A DNA stretch of 64,000 nt from an uncultured bacterium. GTDB taxonomy: Bacteria > Verrucomicrobiota > Lentisphaeria > Victivallales > UBA1829. A program made the translations under genes and the position numbers. The DNA lies in contig CASFTV010000006.1 of the NCBI GenBank assembly GCA_949297765.1, positions 1-64,000 of the forward strand. Direction: 5' to 3'. Positions 26,443 to 35,637 of the stretch are shown piece by piece; within the stretch, counting starts at the first letter, position 1; the number at the start of each line of letters is the position of its first letter. The notes beneath the pieces were generated by a model, which saw only the letters and a list, made by a program, of their open reading frames with translations, searched no databases and was not told where the DNA came from.

Positions 26443-28310
26443 GGCCTCCCTCCCGTTTTTTGCTTCACCGCTCCGTTCAGCGGAAGGAAATCCACGCACG
26501 CGTCAGTTTCCCCGTTCAGGAACAGGAAATGGACCCGGGTCTGCGGCGAACGGAGCACGATGCGGTTTGCACCGTCAAGAGGACTCAGCTCCACAGACTG
26601 GTTCTGTTTCGGGAAGGAGATTTTCCGGCCGTTCATCCAGACTTCCGTTTTCATCCACTGGGAAGCCGCGGAGGACTGGAGAATCAGTTTCCCCGGCTTC
26701 CGAAGTTTGAAATCGACAACGGCGACATACCCCGGACTCTTTCTCCGGTCATTTTCCGGATACAGCACTCCCGTTCCGACTGAGCCGGCTCTTTTACGGA
26801 CTCCCGGAGTCAGACAGGAAAGATCGGCGGAGGGGCGGGAAAGATCGGCAAGATCCGCTTTTTCCGGCAGATGGAAGAAGGCGGCGGCCTCCTGAACGGT
26901 CATCGGCAGATTCTTCTCCGCCATCTCCTGAAGATCGGCGTAGAGACGATACCGTTTCCCATCGCGGACGAAATCCGCCTGCACCGCATAGTACGGCTTT
27001 CCGTAACGGTAATAGAGGGCTGTTTTCCCGGATTTCTGGGTCACGGAAACCGTAGTGTCCGCAGTGGTGCCGACATCCTTGCGGATGACCTCTTTTTCCC
27101 ACGGCGAGGGGAAGCGGAAAGTAAATGCGAGCTGTTCAACCGGTTTCCCGTCGAGCGTTTTCAGAACGGCGTCCCAGGTTTTCGGCGCGCTGTGCTTCAA
27201 AATCAGAGAGACAAACGGGATTTCCCGGCTTTTTCCATTTGCATCGGTTCTTCCGAATACAGCGGGAAGAGTCTGTGCATCGTCATGCGGCAGTTCGACC
27301 GAATTTCCATGGAGTTTCGCGCCGGACACGCCGACCGCTTTCGCCTTTTCTATCGAAAACCAGAGCGGAACGCGGGCCCCGAGTTCGATCGGCTGCATCC
27401 GGGTCACGGTGAATTCCGCCTGTTTCCCGCGGACTTTCTTCGTCACCGAGACATTCTGCGCTTCGTAGCGGTACGCGCCGTATTCGTTCTGATTGCAGTA
27501 CCACCATTCCGGATTGTTTGCCAGGCGGGCATAGGCCTTGTCGAGATTGACCAGTCCCTCCTTCGTGTGCCAGGAGTGCATGGACATGGAAATCGACGGC
27601 TGAATCGCAAGTGCTTTTTTGTTCCGGAGCGCGGAAGTGAGCTGCTGTTCCAGTTTTTTCAGATCGGGATTGCGGTCGCCGGGCGTGAGGACCCGCGACT
27701 GTGCAAAACTTTTCGGCGGATATCCGAGATCCTTTTCCCGGGCGGGATAGAGAACATCGGGCGCCGAGATCACACCGGTTGCGCGCATCGCCCATCCGAT
27801 GCTCTGCGCAATCTTCGGATCGGGACCATTCCAGTCGCAGAACGGCAGAACTTGCGCATTGACCGGCGCCTGAGCTTCCGTTTCGAGCAGGATCCGGTTT
27901 CTCATATATTCCCGGAAATGTTCATTCGGGTCCTGTCCGGGCAGCTGCGGATGGGTTATGGTGTGCAGTCCGATGGTGCAGCCGTCCTTCTGGAGTTCCG
28001 CTACATAGTTCGGATTCTTCTTCAGGACCCATGTGCAGTCACCGAGGAAGAAGGTCCCTTTGATATGATGTTTCTGCATCACCGCATGGGTTTTGAGATG
28101 TGCGGGAGCGGAATCATCCCAGCGGGAGGAGAATGCGAGTTTGTACTCTGCGGGAAGCGCCTTCGGGATCAGGACCGCGTTCTGCGCATCCTGTTCGGTC
28201 GGGAACGTCAGGGTGAATGTCTGCGGATACTCCCGGAACTCAAGCGGATTTTCCGCATGGACGAACGGAAGCATGGAAAACAGGGAAAAAAGAACCAGAA
28301 CTTTTTTCAT
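26439..28310 (-). CDS. Secreted polysaccharide-deacetylase-like protein
   Basis: A 623-residue protein from ATG 28310 (AAGGAGATATA before it) with a signal peptide ending in PFVHA. Residues ~50-250 resemble a NodB-type deacetylase domain: SSRWDDSA (metal Asp position), HIKGTFFLG and GLHTITHPQL (metal-binding H-x3-H pair). The following ~370 residues are beta-rich and probably form carbohydrate-binding or sandwich domains; one segment near the end reads LRKPGKLILQSSAASQW. It may de-N-acetylate a surface or dietary glycan. It has its own strong promoter after the Bat terminator, and its stop overlaps the next gene. Confidence 0.75.
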   Translation of the reverse strand: MKKVLVLFSLFSMLPFVHAENPLEFREYPQTFTLTFPTEQDAQNAVLIPKALPAEYKLAFSSRWDDSAPAHLKTHAVMQKHHIKGTFFLGDCTWVLKKNPNYVAELQKDGCTIGLHTITHPQLPGQDPNEHFREYMRNRILLETEAQAPVNAQVLPFCDWNGPDPKIAQSIGWAMRATGVISAPDVLYPAREKDLGYPPKSFAQSRVLTPGDRNPDLKKLEQQLTSALRNKKALAIQPSISMSMHSWHTKEGLVNLDKAYARLANNPEWWYCNQNEYGAYRYEAQNVSVTKKVRGKQAEFTVTRMQPIELGARVPLWFSIEKAKAVGVSGAKLHGNSVELPHDDAQTLPAVFGRTDANGKSREIPFVSLILKHSAPKTWDAVLKTLDGKPVEQLAFTFRFPSPWEKEVIRKDVGTTADTTVSVTQKSGKTALYYRYGKPYYAVQADFVRDGKRYRLYADLQEMAEKNLPMTVQEAAAFFHLPEKADLADLSRPSADLSCLTPGVRKRAGSVGTGVLYPENDRRKSPGYVAVVDFKLRKPGKLILQSSAASQWMKTEVWMNGRKISFPKQNQSVELSPLDGANRIVLRSPQTRVHFLFLNGETDACVDFLPLNGAVKQKTGGRP

Positions 28311-28353
28311 TATATCTCCTTCATCTGCGATTTTCTGAATGGACGACGGGAGA

Positions 28354-28382
28354 AATATAATCGTGTTTCCGGCGTCTGTCAA
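28354..28382 (-). promoter_or_regulatory. Strong promoter for the deacetylase-like operon
   Basis: On the minus strand TTGACA (perfect -35), 17 bases, TATATT; it lies 44 bases before the ATG at 28310. Confidence 0.82.
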
Positions 28383-28406
28383 TCATCCCCGCGGATTAAT
28401 TGGGTC

Positions 28407-28449
28407 AAAAAGAGGAACGCGGGGACGGAAGAAACTTCCGGGCCCCGCG
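28407..28449 (-). terminator. Terminator after the Bat locus
   Basis: A two-part hairpin: outer stem CGCGGGG / CCCCGCG and inner stem CGGAAG / CTTCCG with loop AAA, followed on the minus strand by a T-rich tract, 11 bases after the BatD-BatE stop. Confidence 0.85.
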
Positions 28450-28459
28450 GTTTCCGGTT

Positions 28460-31024
28460 TCAGAAATCCCAGATTGTGCGGATATCGTTCTTTTTCACCC
28501 ATCCCTCTGCGGAGCCGGAGCGGACCCGGACCCAGTCGAGACGGGATTCAACGATCGAAACATCCTCTCCGGGCCGAAGCGAGATTTCGGACAGGCGCGG
28601 CGACTGAGTCGAAGGCAGCGCATAGACCGGAGCGTTTCTTGTCAGGACCACGGCGAGCGACGAATTGTACGACGTCGCATTCTGCGCCATGATCGCGGCG
28701 AAGGAAAGCCCTGCGACGATCAGGCCGGTTCCGAGCAGCGGCCCCCAGACGGGCGGCTTCACAAACCGCCGGAATCCGAGTGCGGCAAACACGGCCGCGC
28801 CCCCCGCCATGACCAGGAACATCCATTCATCCGGGCGCAGGCGGTCGCGGACGTACGGAAGCACATCCGCCGGACTCTCCAGACGGTTTTTTTCCGGCAG
28901 AGCCAGTTTCCGGCGCGTCAGATTCAGATTTTCCAGAATATCCGAATCGCGCGGAGCGATCCTCAGAGCGCTCTCATAGGAGGCCAGCGCTCTGGAGAAC
29001 TGTCCCTGCTGATACTGGCAGTTTCCGATGTTGTAGTACAGTTTGGCAGACGGTTTTGTGGACCGCAGAAGCGAAGTGTAATACTCTTCCGCCTCCGCAA
29101 ATCTGCCTTCATCATACGCGGTCATGGCGGCTTCCGGCGAAGCGATTTTCGCGGATGCGCCCGGTGCCGGAGAAGCCGCCGAGAGCGTTCCCGCTCCGAA
29201 CAGCAGTCCGATACAGACCAGTTTCGACAATGCTTTTATCAGTTTCATTTTAAACTCCTCATTGAGGCCGGAAGATCCGAAAGACCAGGAGGAATCGGAA
29301 AGTTTCCGTAACGTTTCGCCCAGCTCCCGGTTCTCCTCTCCGGCGATGGATGCACTTTCACTGAGACTCGATCCGGGCGGAAGATCGAGACAGTCGTTTA
29401 CATAGGAAGCAATCTCCGCGTTCCAATCCGGGATTGCTTCCGGTTTTGCCGCCTTCAGGCGGTTCAAAAGAGCGTTTTTTTGTTTTGCCGCCTCTCTGCG
29501 GCGGCGCCGTCCGGGATCGTTGTCGCGGACGCGGCGGTGGAGATGGTACAGTTCGGAGACGATCCAGAATGCCAGTCCCGCAAGACAGACCAGCACTCCC
29601 GGCACGATCCGGTTTCTCCAGAGCGGCAGGGAAATTTCTTCGAACGGCGCCTTTTTCAGATAGAGGACGCCGGTCGGACCGCGTTTCTCCGGCTCGACGG
29701 ACGGTTCCTGCTGCGGAGCGGATGCGTCGATCACGCTCGGCCCGGAGGCGCCGCGGAAGACCGCGGCGGATTTTTCCACCGTCACCGTCTTCGCGGAAGC
29801 CGCTTCGACGTATGTTCCGGACGAAGGATCGAACGTCGAAAACTTGAGTTTCAGTTCCTGCGTTCCCGCTGCGGTCGGGATGAGAATATATTTGATCCGG
29901 GCGGAGCCGGCGGAATCGTTCCGTTCCGTTTCCGGGCTGTAGACACGGAATCCGGGCAGCTCCAGAGCGGGGGCTTTCAGCGTTCCCAGAGAACCTTCGC
30001 CCTTGACATCCACAAAAAGGGTCAGGGCCTCGCCGACCCGTCCGGTCGAAGAGGAGAGCGAGGTTTCCACATTCCAGCGACCGACCAGACCGAGGAAAAG
30101 CGCATCTCCGGTCCGCGGCGGCAGAGGCTTGATCTCCAGCTCGGGAAGCGACGCACGGACAGAATGGCGGACCAGACGTGCTCCGCCGAAAAACGGGTCA
30201 TCAAAGAAACTGTCGAAAAGAGAGCCGGAACGCCGGCGCGGATTCTGCGTCTCGATTCCGACATTCGCCACCGCCGTCAGATTCAAGCGGCCGAAGGAGA
30301 TCGGGCGGATGACCGTCCGGAAAAAGTAGACCAGATAGGGACGCCCGTCAATCTCGGTCTGTCCGCGGCGCGGACGTTCGAATTTCGGATTTTCCGGATT
30401 CGCCTTCTGGTAATCGCGGAACAGGATCTGGGAATTTTTCCCGGTCTGGATTTCGGGCCAGCTCATTTCACAGCGCAGATTGCGCGCCTGATAGACCCGG
30501 ACTTCCAGCGGAATCTCCTCGCCGGCATAGAACTTCCGGTCCCCTTCGGGAATGGAGATTTCGGCAAACAGCAGCTTGTCGAGCTCCTCCGTTCCGCGGG
30601 AGTTGCCGTTTCCGCCGGACGCATTTCCGCTCCCGGTGGAGAACCGCGGTGCGGATGCCCGGAACGTGACCGGCTTCGTCTTCTGCAGATTTCCGCCGAT
30701 CCGGACGGAGATCCCGGGAATGGTGTATTCCCCGGGTTTTTCCGCGATGAAACTGTAGGTCAGCGTAACGGCATGCGATGCGCGTCCGTTGATGATGCGG
30801 GTACTCCGGCTGCTGCTCCGGCCGACCCACTGCAAACCGGAGATTTCCGGCATCCGTTCCGGTTCCGGAAGGGAGGTTCCGTCGTATGTGATGGAGAATT
30901 CCGCCGGGATCCCCGCATACACCGGGCCGGACGCGATTTCCGCCGTCAGTCCGGCGGCCGCGAGAACCGATCCTGTCAGCAGAACGCAAAGCGCGCCGAA
31001 CCATTTGAATGAACGTCTGATCAT
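28460..31024 (-). CDS. BatD-BatE fusion (aerotolerance-type locus)
   Basis: An 854-residue protein. Signal peptide, then BatD beta-sandwich domains to ~470 (LTAEIASGPVYAGIPAEFSIT, ISVRIGGNLQKTKPV), a membrane helix near 485-510 (IVPGVLVCLAGLAFWIV) and a cytoplasmic tail. At residue 593 an internal Met begins a second signal-like helix (KALSKLVCIGLLFGAG), then TPR repeats (KLYYNIGNCQYQQGQFSRALASYESAL style), two membrane helices and a C-terminal SH3-like domain: the BatE build. No stop separates the halves, yet a good ribosome site (GAGGAG, 7 bases) precedes the internal ATG at 29248, so BatE may also be made alone. Bat proteins support envelope and oxidative stress tolerance; exact function is unsettled. 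It is 18 bases after BatB-BatC. Confidence 0.85.
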   Translation of the reverse strand: MIRRSFKWFGALCVLLTGSVLAAAGLTAEIASGPVYAGIPAEFSITYDGTSLPEPERMPEISGLQWVGRSSSRSTRIINGRASHAVTLTYSFIAEKPGEYTIPGISVRIGGNLQKTKPVTFRASAPRFSTGSGNASGGNGNSRGTEELDKLLFAEISIPEGDRKFYAGEEIPLEVRVYQARNLRCEMSWPEIQTGKNSQILFRDYQKANPENPKFERPRRGQTEIDGRPYLVYFFRTVIRPISFGRLNLTAVANVGIETQNPRRRSGSLFDSFFDDPFFGGARLVRHSVRASLPELEIKPLPPRTGDALFLGLVGRWNVETSLSSSTGRVGEALTLFVDVKGEGSLGTLKAPALELPGFRVYSPETERNDSAGSARIKYILIPTAAGTQELKLKFSTFDPSSGTYVEAASAKTVTVEKSAAVFRGASGPSVIDASAPQQEPSVEPEKRGPTGVLYLKKAPFEEISLPLWRNRIVPGVLVCLAGLAFWIVSELYHLHRRVRDNDPGRRRRREAAKQKNALLNRLKAAKPEAIPDWNAEIASYVNDCLDLPPGSSLSESASIAGEENRELGETLRKLSDSSWSFGSSGLNEEFKMKLIKALSKLVCIGLLFGAGTLSAASPAPGASAKIASPEAAMTAYDEGRFAEAEEYYTSLLRSTKPSAKLYYNIGNCQYQQGQFSRALASYESALRIAPRDSDILENLNLTRRKLALPEKNRLESPADVLPYVRDRLRPDEWMFLVMAGGAAVFAALGFRRFVKPPVWGPLLGTGLIVAGLSFAAIMAQNATSYNSSLAVVLTRNAPVYALPSTQSPRLSEISLRPGEDVSIVESRLDWVRVRSGSAEGWVKKNDIRTIWDF

Positions 31025-31042
31025 AAGAACACTCCTTCCCTC

Positions 31043-33343
31043 TTACCAGTCTTTTGCGGGCGATGCGTTTTTGAAGCGCTGTTTCCGATACGCTCTGATG
31101 GCATCGCGCAAATCTTTTTCATCTTTTGACATATCTTCCAGAATGGAAACCGCCTGGGCCTTGTCGATCTCGCCTTCCTCGGGCTGCTTCTCCGCTTTTT
31201 CCGCAGCCGGTCGCTGAATCTGCTGATCGGATTTGTCCTGGGAGTTTTCCGAAGACTGTCTGTCTGCCTTTTCCGGCTTCTGCGAATCCTTTCCTTTCTT
31301 TTCGGACGATTTCTGATCCTTCTTGTCGCCGTTGTCCTTCTCCGAATTCTCTCCTCCGAGAGCATCAAGCGCCTTCTTCAGATGCTCCTCCGCGGAACGA
31401 CCGTTGCCTTTTTCCTGCTCGCGGCGGGCATTTTCAAGTTCTTTCTTCGCCTGCTCGGCGGAGTCGGCCAGTTGCTGCTGACCCATTTCCCGGGCTTTCT
31501 TCTGCAGATCTCCGGCGGATTTTGCCGCCTGATCCGTCATCTGCTGCGAAGACGGCGAACCCTGCTTCTGCTGATCCGAGCCCTGCTGAGACTGTGAACC
31601 CTGCTGGGACTGTTTCTGCTGATCCGAGCCCTGCTGAGACTGTGAACCCTGCTGGGACTGTTTCTGCTGATCCGAGCCCTGCTGAGACTGCGAACCCTGC
31701 TGGGACTGTTTCTGCTGATCCGAGCCCTGCTGGGACTGCTTCTGCTGATTTTCCTTCTGCTGCTGATTTTTTGCCTGCTGTGTCTGTTGCTGAGCCTGCT
31801 GCTGCAGTTTTTTCAGTTCATCAATTTTCTTTTTCAGATCTTCGGCTTTTTTCCGGTCTGCAAGAAGGATGGACTGATTTTTTGCGAGCGATTCATGCTG
31901 AAGGGTTTCGCGCATGGAGTCGCGATACATTCCCTCGGCGGCATTCAGGGTTTTCAGAGAGGAATCGACCTTTTTTGAAGCATCGTCAAGATTCTGTCCC
32001 TGAAGGGAACGGAGGGCCTCATCAAGCTCTGCGCGTGCCTTTGTATGAGCGATCACGCCGAGGTTCTGAGCGGCCTTTCCGCGGATTTCCACATCTCCGG
32101 TTCCGGTGCGCAGGGCTTCTTCGTATGCGCCTGCCGCGGCGGCAAGATCACCTTTTTCATGCGCGTCCACGCCGCGGTTGAAGGATTCCTCCGGAGTGAC
32201 GGGAGAAGATTCCGGAACGGCGGATTTTCCGCTTTCCGCTTTTCCGACCGGGGCATCGGGTGCCGGAGCGGGAGATTGTTCCTGCGCATCCAGAGCGGAT
32301 CCGAACAACAGCGGAAGGAAAAGGAGAAGGAGGGCTGTACGGCGAACGGCGCGCTCGGAAATTCCGAACCAGATCAGCAGGAGAAGTCCCGCGATGGAGA
32401 GCGGATAGCTGAAACGGTCGATCGGTTTTGTTGTTTTGAGCGTCTCGTACTCCTTCGGGGCGAGCGCGCGGATGCGTTTTTCGAGAGCCTGCAGACCCGG
32501 ATCTCCCGCGGTGGAGCGGACATAGATTCCTCCGGTGCGTTTTGCCAGATCGCCGAGCTGTTTTTCATTCAAAGGACTGTTGACGACATTTCCGGCGGAG
32601 TCGGTGAGAGTTTTCACGCCGCCGTTTCCATCCGGGACCTGGATGATCGACGGCTGGGACGGATCGCCGATTCCCGCAATGAACAGAGGAATTCCGCGGG
32701 CGACGATTTCATCGACCGCTTTTCCGCTGTCGCCTTCGAGTTCATCGCCGTCGGTGACGAGAACCACCGCGCGATGCTGAGTTTCCGCGGCGCGGAATGC
32801 CCGGAGAGCGGCGGCGAGAGCCTCCTGAATATTGGTTCCGCCGACCGGAATGGATTCGGTGGACAGTTCGTCGAGCATCTGAATGAAGCTGGTCTTATCG
32901 GAAGTCAGCGGACACTCCAGGAACCCTTTTCCGGCGAATGCGATCAGGCCGAAGCGGTCGCCCGGATTCTGCTTTACCAGCTCCTTCACGAGCCATTTTG
33001 CATGCGCCAGGCGCGACGGCTGGACATCTTTTGCCAGCATGCTTTTCGAAACATCGAAAACAAACAGCAGATCGCGTCCCTGTCCGCTCATTTCCTGAAT
33101 CTGGACGCCCCACGAGGGACGGGCGGCGGCAACCACCAGAAAGAAAACCGCTCCGCAAAGGAGAAGGAAACGGAGGAGCCGCCTTCCATGGGAAACAAGG
33201 ACATAGTCGGGATCGTCCGCCCGCCGTCCGAGAAAAGTGTTCAGAATCCGCGCGGTATTTCTGCGGGAAATCAGGAAAATGACAAGCATCGCGGGAAGGA
33301 TCCACAGCAGATGCCACAATATTTCAGGCTGTAAAAATCTCAT
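31043..33343 (-). CDS. BatB-BatC fusion: VWA protein with TPR and Gln-rich tail
   Basis: A 766-residue protein from ATG 33343 (GAGAGGAAG before it). Two N-terminal membrane helices (about 8-25 and 56-75) and a periplasm- or cytoplasm-facing VWA domain with the MIDAS motif DVSKS at 97-101 follow the BatA/BatB plan, closed by helices near 310-360. Then comes a BatC-like part with TPR repeats (~390-450), a coiled coil, and a Gln/Ser-rich region (~500-620) containing 16-residue tandem repeats. The last ~100 residues are strongly Lys/Glu/Asp/Gln-rich. BatB and BatC are separate genes in the classical operon. No moxR, DUF58 or second VWA gene is adjacent upstream. Confidence 0.85.
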   Translation of the reverse strand: MRFLQPEILWHLLWILPAMLVIFLISRRNTARILNTFLGRRADDPDYVLVSHGRRLLRFLLLCGAVFFLVVAAARPSWGVQIQEMSGQGRDLLFVFDVSKSMLAKDVQPSRLAHAKWLVKELVKQNPGDRFGLIAFAGKGFLECPLTSDKTSFIQMLDELSTESIPVGGTNIQEALAAALRAFRAAETQHRAVVLVTDGDELEGDSGKAVDEIVARGIPLFIAGIGDPSQPSIIQVPDGNGGVKTLTDSAGNVVNSPLNEKQLGDLAKRTGGIYVRSTAGDPGLQALEKRIRALAPKEYETLKTTKPIDRFSYPLSIAGLLLLIWFGISERAVRRTALLLLFLPLLFGSALDAQEQSPAPAPDAPVGKAESGKSAVPESSPVTPEESFNRGVDAHEKGDLAAAAGAYEEALRTGTGDVEIRGKAAQNLGVIAHTKARAELDEALRSLQGQNLDDASKKVDSSLKTLNAAEGMYRDSMRETLQHESLAKNQSILLADRKKAEDLKKKIDELKKLQQQAQQQTQQAKNQQQKENQQKQSQQGSDQQKQSQQGSQSQQGSDQQKQSQQGSQSQQGSDQQKQSQQGSQSQQGSDQQKQGSPSSQQMTDQAAKSAGDLQKKAREMGQQQLADSAEQAKKELENARREQEKGNGRSAEEHLKKALDALGGENSEKDNGDKKDQKSSEKKGKDSQKPEKADRQSSENSQDKSDQQIQRPAAEKAEKQPEEGEIDKAQAVSILEDMSKDEKDLRDAIRAYRKQRFKNASPAKDW
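31573..31748 (-). repeat. 48-bp tandem repeats inside BatB-BatC
   Basis: Three nearly identical 48-bp units (31573-31620, 31621-31668, 31669-31716) and a partial fourth. They encode QQKQSQQGSQSQQGSD-type 16-residue units. Copy number could vary by slippage without shifting the frame. Confidence 0.92.
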
Positions 33344-33537
33344 ACGTTCTTCCTCTCCGTTTTTTTCAGTGAAATTTACGCTGTATAGACTCCGGAAGAG
33401 AGCGGAATGTTCCCGGAGAAGCGGAGTCTCTCCTTTTTCAGAGAGCGGGAAAGGCTCTGTTTTCTCTCCGTGCCGGAAGGGAAAATGGAATTCAAAACAA
33501 AAAAATTCATCCATTTTTATGTAATTTATTGTTGATT

Positions 33538-33565
33538 TTTACATTTCTTCTGCTAAATTTATATC
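33538..33565 (+). promoter_or_regulatory. Candidate promoter for the HU-type gene leader
   Basis: TTTACA, 16 bases, TATATC. It would give a leader of about 390 bases. Confidence 0.42.
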
Positions 33566-33663
33566 GCGGGCATTTTTGCAAAACTTTTTGTTTAAGGAGA
33601 GAGAGAGGGGTTTCATCACATAATAAAAAAATAGTTCTTATTTGCATGATACGGTTTATTTGT

Positions 33664-33835
33664 CAATCAAAGCGGTTTTATTGATTGCCGATTCATCATT
33701 TGTGCTGGAGGAAACGAGGAAAACGCAGGGCTTTGCCGCCGGATCTCCTCAACGGGAGGAGCCGGACAACCACTGAATCCTGAAACAGGATATCCTTTGC
33801 CGCAGAAACCATTCCGGTTTCATGTTCTTATGAAC
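33664..33835 (+). ncRNA. Structured leader or small RNA (unassigned)
   Basis: Five consecutive self-complementary segments: CAATCAA/TTGATTG, CCGG-CTCCTC/GAGGAG-CCGG, ATCCTG-AAA-CAGGAT, GAAACC/GGTTTC and GTTC/GAAC. CTTTGCCGC also occurs twice (33731, 33796). I compared it by eye with common riboswitch, 6S, SRP, RNase P and tmRNA consensus elements and found no match. It may be a cis-regulatory leader or a separate sRNA. Confidence 0.35.
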
Positions 33836-33966
33836 GTTGGCAATGTGATCCGGATCGCGGGAACGATGGTTTTCAAACATTTTTTTGCGGGAAATGATTT
33901 CTTTGCGATCTCTGTTTTTCCGGCATGGACCAGGAAGGAAAACTCGGAAAAAGGAGAGGAAAGGCT

Positions 33967-34254
33967 ATGACAAAACGGGAACTTGTCGTCAGAATTGCTG
34001 CGGAGACAAATCTGCATCAGGAGAAAGTTGCAACGGTGGTGCAGAAAACTCTGGACTACATCGCAGATGAACTGGCGGCCGGAAGAAACATTGAAATCCG
34101 GAACTTCGGAATTTTTGAGGTCGTTGTCCGGAAGGAACGGAAAGGAAGAAATCCGAACAAGCCGGAAAATGAAGTGATGATTCCGGAACGGGCAATTGTC
34201 AAATTCCGTGCGGGAAAAGATTTGAAGGAACGAGTTGAAAATCTGATAAAGTAG
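33967..34254 (+). CDS. HU/IHF family DNA-binding protein
   Basis: A 95-residue protein from ATG 33967 (AAAGGAGAGGAAAGG before it). It shows the full HU/IHF fold: MTKRELVVRIAAETNL helices, then NIEIRNFGIFEVVVRKERKGRNPNKPE (beta arms with the DNA-intercalating Pro) and FRAGKDLKERVEN. It bends and compacts DNA as a dimer. Length and arm fit both HU and IHF, and homodimer or heterodimer status cannot be told. The length of the upstream leader (up to ~400 bases) is unusual for this family. A terminator follows at 34319. Confidence 0.93.
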   Translation: MTKRELVVRIAAETNLHQEKVATVVQKTLDYIADELAAGRNIEIRNFGIFEVVVRKERKGRNPNKPENEVMIPERAIVKFRAGKDLKERVENLIK

Positions 34255-34318
34255 AGTATATTAGATTCCTGCTGCATCTGCACAGGGTCACAAGAAAAGC
34301 GATCGGAAATTGACGTAA

Positions 34319-34357
34319 AAACGCCCTGCGGGACCCTTTTCCGCCGGGCGTTTGTCT
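34319..34357 (+). terminator. Terminator after the HU-type gene
   Basis: Stem AAACGCCC / GGGCGTTT extended inside by GCGG / CCGC, followed by TTTGTCTTT. Confidence 0.85.
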
Positions 34358-34380
34358 TTGCACAGGAAAGAGGTATTTCT

Positions 34381-35634
34381 ATGTCTAAATCATCACCGCC
34401 GCCGGGGACGAGCGACATTCTGCCTGAAGAGGCCCCCACCTGGAACCTTCTGGAAAACACCGCCAGGAAAATTTTTGCTCTTTACGGATACCGGGAACTC
34501 AGAACTCCGATCTTCGAGTACACGGAAGTGTTTCAGCGCGGACTCGGCGATGAAACAGAAGTCGTGAAAAAAGAGATGTACACGTTTGAAGACCGCGGAG
34601 GACGCAGTCTCACTCTCCGGCCGGAGGGAACCGCGGGTGTAATGCGGTCGCTCTCCGGAACCGATGCGCTCAACGGTGTGGAACACCGGGTTTTCTATAT
34701 CGGTCCCATGTTCCGCGGCGAACGGCCCGCGGCGGGACGCAGACGGCAGTTTCACCAGATCGGCGTGGAAAATGCCGGCAAGGTGTCGCCGGAGCTGGAT
34801 GCGGAATGTATCGCGATGCTGCTGCACTATCTGGAAGAGATCGGCATCACGGGGACCACGCTTTATCTGAACACGCGCGGAGTCGCGGCAGACCGGCCCG
34901 CGGCGGAGCAGGCGCTGAGACAGTATTTTGAGCCCTGTCTCGACCGGATGTGCGCCGACTGCAGGGAACGTTTTGAACGCAATATCTGGCGGATTCTCGA
35001 CTGCAAGCAGGAGTGCTGCCGGCCGTTCATAGAACAGGCGCCGGATCCTGCGGCGTTCTTCAGCGATGAATCCAAACTCTATTTCAAGAAGGTGTGCGAC
35101 GCCCTCACCGCAATGGGGATTGAGTATGTTGTGGAACCCCGCCTTGTCCGCGGTCTGGATTACTATGTGCACACGGTGTTCGAGCTGGTCCATCCCGGAC
35201 TTGGCGGGCAGACCGCCATCGCGGGCGGAGGACGCTATGAACTGCGTCTTCCTGAAACCGGCAAACCGATCCAGGGAGTCGGATATGCGGCGGGCATGGA
35301 ACGTCTTCTGATGGTCCGGGAGGCGCTGGGCATTCCGCCGGTCCCGCAGGAAAACCCGAAGATCTTTCTGGTTTCCATGGGAGAACGGGCGCTTGCGTTC
35401 AACATTGCGCTGGCGGCGAAGCTCCGCAAGGCCGGTATCGCAGCCGGACTGGAGCTGGAGACGAAGAGTTTGAAATCGCAGATGCGGTCGGCGGACCGCC
35501 TGAAGGCCGCCTGGTCCGTGGTGGTCGGAGAGAGCGAACTGGAGTCCGGAAAGGCGATGCTGAAAAACATGGCGGATTCCTCCCAGAAGGAGATCGAACT
35601 TACAGCCGACGCGCTCGCAAAGGAGCTCTGCTGA
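34381..35634 (+). CDS. hisS: Histidyl-tRNA synthetase
   Basis: A 417-residue class II synthetase, normal bacterial length. Motif 1 region PPPGTSDILPEE, motif 2 LRPEGTAGVMRSL ... RQFHQIGVE (from about 79), the His-specific motif RGLDYYVHTVFELV near 255, and motif 3 with GYAAGMERLL. A C-terminal anticodon-binding domain follows from about 325. A Cys-rich insertion (CLDRMCADC ... CKQECC, about 180-210) is a bacterial HisRS feature that may hold zinc. AGGAAAGAGG precedes the ATG. It is followed three bases later by DAHP synthase, an uncommon pair that presumably shares a transcript. Confidence 0.97.
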   Translation: MSKSSPPPGTSDILPEEAPTWNLLENTARKIFALYGYRELRTPIFEYTEVFQRGLGDETEVVKKEMYTFEDRGGRSLTLRPEGTAGVMRSLSGTDALNGVEHRVFYIGPMFRGERPAAGRRRQFHQIGVENAGKVSPELDAECIAMLLHYLEEIGITGTTLYLNTRGVAADRPAAEQALRQYFEPCLDRMCADCRERFERNIWRILDCKQECCRPFIEQAPDPAAFFSDESKLYFKKVCDALTAMGIEYVVEPRLVRGLDYYVHTVFELVHPGLGGQTAIAGGGRYELRLPETGKPIQGVGYAAGMERLLMVREALGIPPVPQENPKIFLVSMGERALAFNIALAAKLRKAGIAAGLELETKSLKSQMRSADRLKAAWSVVVGESELESGKAMLKNMADSSQKEIELTADALAKELC

Positions 35635-35637
35635 ACG

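Larger units (their letters stand above)
33344..33966. other. Long intergenic region between Bat and the HU-type gene
   Basis: 623 bases without a supported gene. The left ~180 bases are the upstream region of BatB-BatC (minus), where I see no convincing promoter. The rest is the AT-rich upstream region and structured leader of the HU-type gene: candidate promoter at 33538-33565 and hairpins at 33664-33687, 33739-33765, 33777-33791, 33805-33821 and 33824-33835. Confidence 0.6.

Noticed and set aside
31573-31748. CRISPR-like regular repeats
   Set aside because: The 48-bp units are contiguous with no spacers and lie in frame inside a coding gene.
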